Shown here: piece by piece, positions 59,825 through 64,000 of the stretch
Layout of the letters: each line of letters opens with the position of its first letter
Position numbering within the stretch: position 1 is the stretch's first letter
Assembly: GCF_014534645.1 (NCBI RefSeq)
Contig: NZ_JACVQF010000200.1
Location: 248,001 to 312,000, forward strand
Reading direction: 5' to 3'
DNA length: 64,000 nucleotides
DNA from: Streptomyces griseicoloratus
GTDB taxonomy: Bacteria > Actinomycetota > Actinomycetes > Streptomycetales > Streptomycetaceae
Position numbers and translations under genes: made by a program
Notes under the pieces: generated by a model
Database searches by the model: none
What the model saw: only the letters and a program-made list of their open reading frames with translations
Told to the model about the DNA's origin: nothing

Positions 59825-60277
59825 TCACAGACGGTCCCGTCGCAGCGGTCGGCCGGTGATGGCGCAGCGTGCCAGGGGCATGGTGGGGTGCGGAGCCCAG
59901 AAGCGCGCGCACCGGCGCGCCGGGCACAGGTAGACGATGTCGGCCGGCCCCGGCGCCCCGCCGCGGGACAGACCGGTCACCTGGTGCGGTCCGGGGCCGC
60001 CGGGCGGCTCACCGCCCGTGAGGCCGCGGGAGGAGCCCGGCGCGTCGTGGAGCCCGTGAACGCCCCGGGCGTCGCCGTCCGCCTGGAGCAGCAGGTGCAG
60101 GTCCTCCAGTGCCCCGTCGACGTCGCCGCCCGAGCGCACGGCCGCCACGACCCGCTCCAGGGGCGCGTCGTCGCCGAGCTGCCCGTCGAGGAGCTGGGCG
60201 CGGAGCGGCTCCAGGTTCTGGCAGACGTACGCCACGGCGTTCGCTCTGCGAACGGTCGTCTGGTCGAGGTCCCTCAC
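59825..60277 (-). CDS. Small protein of the CHAT-associated operon with C-terminal Cys residues
   Basis: 150 residues from GTG 60277 (AGGGAGG upstream). The N-terminal helical part (RRANAVAYVCQNLEPLRAQLLDG and ALEDLHLLLQADGDARG) is joined by a Gly/Pro linker to IVYLCPARRCARFWAPHPTMPLARCAITGRPLRR, with Cys and His spaced like a zinc knuckle. It is first in the trio and divergent (80-base gap) from the CHAT gene, so the promoter region is shared. Family seen near conflict systems as I recall; no function known. Confidence 0.65.
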   Translation of the reverse strand: MRDLDQTTVRRANAVAYVCQNLEPLRAQLLDGQLGDDAPLERVVAAVRSGGDVDGALEDLHLLLQADGDARGVHGLHDAPGSSRGLTGGEPPGGPGPHQVTGLSRGGAPGPADIVYLCPARRCARFWAPHPTMPLARCAITGRPLRRDRL

Positions 60278-60357
60278 GCGCCCTCCCTATAGTGATGCAG
60301 CACACCTGTGGCTCCAACTGTGCAGTGTGGCAGGGGTATTCGGAAACGAGGTACCGG

Positions 60358-63300
60358 ATGCGGTGGAATTCGTTCACCGGCGGTCACGATCGAAAAGAAG
60401 CGGAGTTCTGGTCCCGGCGCGGGAGCGAGGCGTGGGAGAGGTTCCACCGGACCGGCGCCACGGACGACCTGGAGGAGGCCGTCGGCGCCTACCGCACGGC
60501 GGTGGCGCGCATGCCCCGGCGGCACGAGGACCGGGCGAGCGTCCTGTACGACCTGCAAGCCGCGCTGCACGCGCGCAGCGAGCTGACCGGCGCCGGGCCG
60601 GCCGATCTCGACGACGCGGTCGCCGCCGGGCGCGAGGCCGTGGCCCTGGAACCCGCGAACGCCGGCTTCCTCGCGGCCCTCGGTGCCGTCCTGGCGGAGC
60701 GCTTCGGCCGGACCGGGGAGCCCGCCGATCTGGAAGAGGCCGTCGCACTGGGCCGCAGGGCCGTCACGCTCCCGCCCGCCGGCCCGTTCGACGTCGAGGC
60801 CGCGCTGACGAACCTGGGCTCGGCGCTGCACCGGCGATTCCAGTGGACGGGGTCCATGGCGGACCTGGAGGAGTCGATCGACCTGGAACGCACGGCGCTC
60901 GCCGTGAGCCGGCCCGGGTCCGGCGGGCGCAAGGGGAGCCTGAGCAACCTCAGCGGCCGGCTGGTCTCGCTCTACCACCGCACCGGCCGGCCCCAGGTCC
61001 TGGAGGAGGCCGTCGCCCTCGCCCGGCGAGCCGTCGGGGCGGGACCGGCCGGCCACGCCCACCAGCTCGCCTGCCTGACCAGTCTGGGCAACGCCCTGCA
61101 TCTGCGGTACGAACGGTACGGTGCACACGCGGACCTGGACGAGTCGATCGCGCTGGCGCGCCAGGCCCTCGCCCTGACACCGGGTCACCCCGCGGCGCGG
61201 GCACCGTTCCTGGTCAATCTCGCGAACCGGCTGGTACTCCGTTACGAACAGGGCGGTGCCGACGCGGACATCGAGGAGGCGCTCGCCCTGGGCCGCGAGG
61301 CGGTCGCCGTGACACCCCACAGCGACCCGGAGGGCCCGGGATACCTCGCCCACCTGGTGAACGCCCTGGCCATGGTGTCCATGCAGAGCCGCAGCACGGC
61401 CTTCCTCGACGAGGCGGTCGCCCTCGCCCGCGCCGCCGCCGCGGCGTCCTCCCCCGCCCGGCCCGAGGTCACGGGTGCCTACCGCACGACCCTCCTCCAC
61501 GCCCTCCAGAGCCGCTTCCAGCAAGCGGGCGGCCTGGCCGACCTGGACGAGGCGATCACCGTCGGCCGCGACGCCGTCACGCTCTTCCCCGAGGGCACCC
61601 TCGGCGCGGTACGGCACGGCGTGGCCCTGGCGGAGGCACTGTTCGTACGGTTCCGGGACACCGCCTCTACGGACGACCTGGAAGAGGCGATCGCCCTCTC
61701 CCGGGCGGGCCTGGCGGCCGCCTCCGGCGCGCCCGCGGACCGGGCGCGTGCGCTCGCGTTCCTCGGCATGCTGCTGTGGAGCCGTCACGAGCGCACGCAC
61801 GACGAGTCCGACCTGGACGAAGCGGTCCGGTTCTGCCGCGAGGCGGTGGAGTCCGCCGTCCACGAGGACGAGTCGGCGGTGCCCCTGGCCAACCTCGCGG
61901 CCGCGCTGGTCACGCGTTTCCGGCGGACCGACGCGACGTCCGACATCGACGACGCCGTCGACGCGGCCTCCCGCGCCGTCCGCAGCACCTCCTGGCGCGA
62001 CACCGAACTCCCGCGCTACCTGTCGAATCTCTCCTACGCCCTCACCCTGCGGTTCCGGCGGACCGGCCGGAGAGCGGACCTGGACGAGGCCGTCGCCGTC
62101 GGCCGGGACGGTGTGACGCTGGCTCCCGCCCACCATCCCGAGCGCTCGAAGGTCCTCGGCAACCACGGCGTCGCGCTCAGGACCAGGTACGAACGCTTCG
62201 GAGACCCGGCCGACCTCGACGCGGCCGTCGCCGCCCTCACGGAGGCGGCTGGTGCCGATTCCGCACCCGCCTCCCATCGCATCGGCGCGGCACGGGCAGC
62301 GGCCGATCTCGTCGCCCCGACGGACCCGGCCCGGGCCGCGGACCTCCTCGAAGCCGCGGTGCTGCTGCTCCCGCAGGTCAGCCCCCGCCGCCTCGCACGC
62401 GGCGACCAGCAGCACGCGCTCGGCGAGGCCCGCCGGCTGGCGAGCGACGCCGCGGCCCTCGTCCTCGCCGCCGCACACCGGGCCGGCAGCGGCCCGGACC
62501 CGGCCGCGCGCGCACTGCGCCTGCTGGAGGCGGGGCGGACCGTCCTGATCGGCCAGGCCCTCGAAGCCCGGGACGATCTGTCGGAACTCCGCGGGCGGCA
62601 CCCCGGACTCGCCGACCGCTTCCTCCGCCTGCGCGACCTGCTCGACCAGCCCACACCCGGACTCCTCGTACCGTCGCCCGCCGAGGGCGGATCCTCGCTG
62701 CCCGGCCACTGCGCGGCCCCGGCGCCGGGAGCGCACGCCGGAGTGCCGCACGCGCGCGCCGCGGCGAACAGGCCCGCGCTCGCCGCCGAGTTCGCCGCCA
62801 CGCTCGCCGAGATCCGCGGCAAGGACGGATTCGCCTCCTTCGGCCTGCCGCCCGCCGAGGAGGACCTGGTGAGCGTGGCGGAGCACGGCCCGCTGGCGGT
62901 GCTCAACGTCAGCACCTACGGCAGTCACGCGCTCCTGCTCACCCGCGACGGCGTGTCCGCGCTCCCGCTCCCCGCGCTCGGTTTCGAGAGCGTGACCGCC
63001 CGGACGGACGCCTTCCTCGGCGCCCTGCACGCGGCGGTGGCGGGCGGCGACGGCACCGAGCGGCGCGCCGCCCAGGCACGCCTGCGTGAGGTACTGGAGT
63101 GGCTGTGGGACGCGGCAGCCGGACCGGTCCTGGACCGGCTGGGCCTTCGGCACCGGCCGGCCGGTGAGGCGGGGACCTGGCCACGGCTGTGGTGGGTGCC
63201 GAGCGGCCTGCTCAGCCTGCTGCCGCTGCACGCCGCCGGGCACCGGACCGGGGCCGCGGACAGCGACGCGCCGCGGACGGTGATGGACCGGGTGGTCTCC

Positions 63301-64000
63301 TCGTACACGCCCAGCGTCCGTGCGCTCCACCACGCCCGCCGGCGCGTCCCCGCCGCGGACCCGTCACCGGCCGGCATCCCCCGCGCCCTGGGCGTCGCGA
63401 TGCCCGTCACCCCCGGGCTGCCCGGTGGCGGCCGCCTGCACCACGCGAGCGACGAGGTGGCCGCGCTGCGCGGGCATCTGCCCGGGCTCGTGGTCCTCGA
63501 CGGCGGTGAGGACCCGGCGGTGCCGGTCAAGGCAGAGGTGCTGACACGGCTGCGGGACTGTCCCGTCGCGCACTTCGCCTGCCACGGGCACAGCGACGCC
63601 ACGGACCCGTCCCTCAGCCGCCTGCTGCTCCAGGACCACGAGCGCGACCCGCTCACCGTCGCCGCCCTCGCTCCGGTCGTCCTCGACCACGCCCAACTCG
63701 CCTATCTCTCGGCCTGCCGCACCGCCTCCGTCGTCCACGGGGCCTTCCTCGACGAGGCCATCCACCTCGCCTCGGCGTTCCAGATCGCCGGCTTCCCGCA
63801 GGTCGTCGGCACCCTCTGGGAGGTCGACGACCGGCTCTGCGTCACCATCGCCGACCGCTTCTACGCCCACCTGCGCACCGCGGAGGGCGGCCTCGACACC
63901 CGTCGCGCGGCGCACGCGCTGCACCGCGCCCTCGTCGCCGTGCGCGACGGGCACGACCTGCCGGGTCCCGTCACCCGTGCGGGAAATCCGTTCCTGTGGG
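60358..64000 (+). CDS. TPR-CHAT caspase-like protease (3' end outside window)
   Basis: The frame runs from ATG 60358 (GAGG upstream) to the window edge, at least 1214 residues. Residues about 25-770 are about a dozen degenerate TPR units of about 45 residues, each with RxxRTGxxADLDEAV-type helices. The CHAT domain (caspase HetF associated with TPRs) starts near 880. His1076 in HFACHGHS and Cys1120 in YLSACRTA form the catalytic dyad, both intact. CHAT proteases cleave targets when a sensor domain is triggered, as in separase-like and Craspase systems. The adjacent divergent trio is probably its partner set. Confidence 0.88.
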   Translation, partial: MRWNSFTGGHDRKEAEFWSRRGSEAWERFHRTGATDDLEEAVGAYRTAVARMPRRHEDRASVLYDLQAALHARSELTGAGPADLDDAVAAGREAVALEPANAGFLAALGAVLAERFGRTGEPADLEEAVALGRRAVTLPPAGPFDVEAALTNLGSALHRRFQWTGSMADLEESIDLERTALAVSRPGSGGRKGSLSNLSGRLVSLYHRTGRPQVLEEAVALARRAVGAGPAGHAHQLACLTSLGNALHLRYERYGAHADLDESIALARQALALTPGHPAARAPFLVNLANRLVLRYEQGGADADIEEALALGREAVAVTPHSDPEGPGYLAHLVNALAMVSMQSRSTAFLDEAVALARAAAAASSPARPEVTGAYRTTLLHALQSRFQQAGGLADLDEAITVGRDAVTLFPEGTLGAVRHGVALAEALFVRFRDTASTDDLEEAIALSRAGLAAASGAPADRARALAFLGMLLWSRHERTHDESDLDEAVRFCREAVESAVHEDESAVPLANLAAALVTRFRRTDATSDIDDAVDAASRAVRSTSWRDTELPRYLSNLSYALTLRFRRTGRRADLDEAVAVGRDGVTLAPAHHPERSKVLGNHGVALRTRYERFGDPADLDAAVAALTEAAGADSAPASHRIGAARAAADLVAPTDPARAADLLEAAVLLLPQVSPRRLARGDQQHALGEARRLASDAAALVLAAAHRAGSGPDPAARALRLLEAGRTVLIGQALEARDDLSELRGRHPGLADRFLRLRDLLDQPTPGLLVPSPAEGGSSLPGHCAAPAPGAHAGVPHARAAANRPALAAEFAATLAEIRGKDGFASFGLPPAEEDLVSVAEHGPLAVLNVSTYGSHALLLTRDGVSALPLPALGFESVTARTDAFLGALHAAVAGGDGTERRAAQARLREVLEWLWDAAAGPVLDRLGLRHRPAGEAGTWPRLWWVPSGLLSLLPLHAAGHRTGAADSDAPRTVMDRVVSSYTPSVRALHHARRRVPAADPSPAGIPRALGVAMPVTPGLPGGGRLHHASDEVAALRGHLPGLVVLDGGEDPAVPVKAEVLTRLRDCPVAHFACHGHSDATDPSLSRLLLQDHERDPLTVAALAPVVLDHAQLAYLSACRTASVVHGAFLDEAIHLASAFQIAGFPQVVGTLWEVDDRLCVTIADRFYAHLRTAEGGLDTRRAAHALHRALVAVRDGHDLPGPVTRAGNPFLW

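Noticed and set aside
60327-63089. 920-codon plus-strand open frame
   Set aside because: It is in another frame of the CHAT gene; the true frame has the TPR pattern and the catalytic His and Cys.
60274-63333. 1019-codon minus-strand open frame
   Set aside because: Antisense to the TPR region of the CHAT gene; its periodicity comes from the TPR repeats on the other strand.

Overview
The window is high-GC (roughly 70 percent or more), densely packed, two-strand actinobacterial DNA. GTG starts, strong G/C third-position bias, very rare TTA codons, ECF sigma factors and SpoIIE-type phosphatases all point to a Streptomyces or close relative. I saw no rRNA, tRNA, CRISPR array, insertion sequence or prophage; it reads as chromosomal accessory sequence.

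Layout. 1-4.8 kb (minus): the start of a Pls/PosA-like membrane synthetase that has a carrier domain but no adenylation domain, preceded by asnB and a long terminator. 4.9-13.8 kb: small metabolic and regulatory genes (methyltransferase, two TetR regulators, an alpha/beta hydrolase, a Fic protein, a barstar-like protein, DoxX, and a DUF1707 protein with a TTA codon at codon 3). 13.8-24.4 kb: an ECF41 sigma factor facing its carboxymuconolactone decarboxylase-like partner across matching promoters, a six-module sensor phosphatase, an NDH-2-like oxidoreductase with a second fused-C-terminus ECF factor, a second phosphatase and an aromatic hydroxylase. 24.5-29.1 kb: VanZ, a response regulator and histidine kinase, then an MFS exporter with a divergent MarR repressor.

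29.2-37.3 kb is the least explained stretch. It holds a two-gene cassette (874-aa protein with a GspG-like carboxy end; 383-aa protein with a nuclease-like core and a membrane tail). Facing it tail to tail is a 1316-aa HTH, coiled-coil, TIR, NB-ARC, TPR protein, and a 37-codon ORF followed at once by a hairpin is divergent from that. I regard this as the best candidate for an undescribed conflict or signalling system. 37.4-45.6 kb: SDR, YunG-like protein, an AraC regulator divergent from a hydrolase and two IrtA/IrtB-like ABC half-transporters, and a Pro/Thr-rich anchored protein.

46.3-49.3 kb: a secreted PA14, beta-propeller, CBM and DUF1080 protein. 49.7-53.7 kb: a stress-type run (formaldehyde dehydrogenase-like ADH, NAD kinase, Vms1/baeRF protein, DUF2267) closed by a three-unit 20-bp repeat that carries the stop codons of both converging genes. 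53.8-57.9 kb: two small secreted proteins and a ferredoxin, ferredoxin reductase and P450 operon. 57.9-64 kb: a three-gene minus operon (zinc-finger protein, membrane protein, small cysteine protein) divergent from a CHAT-protease/TPR gene that leaves the window. This looks like a second conflict-type locus.
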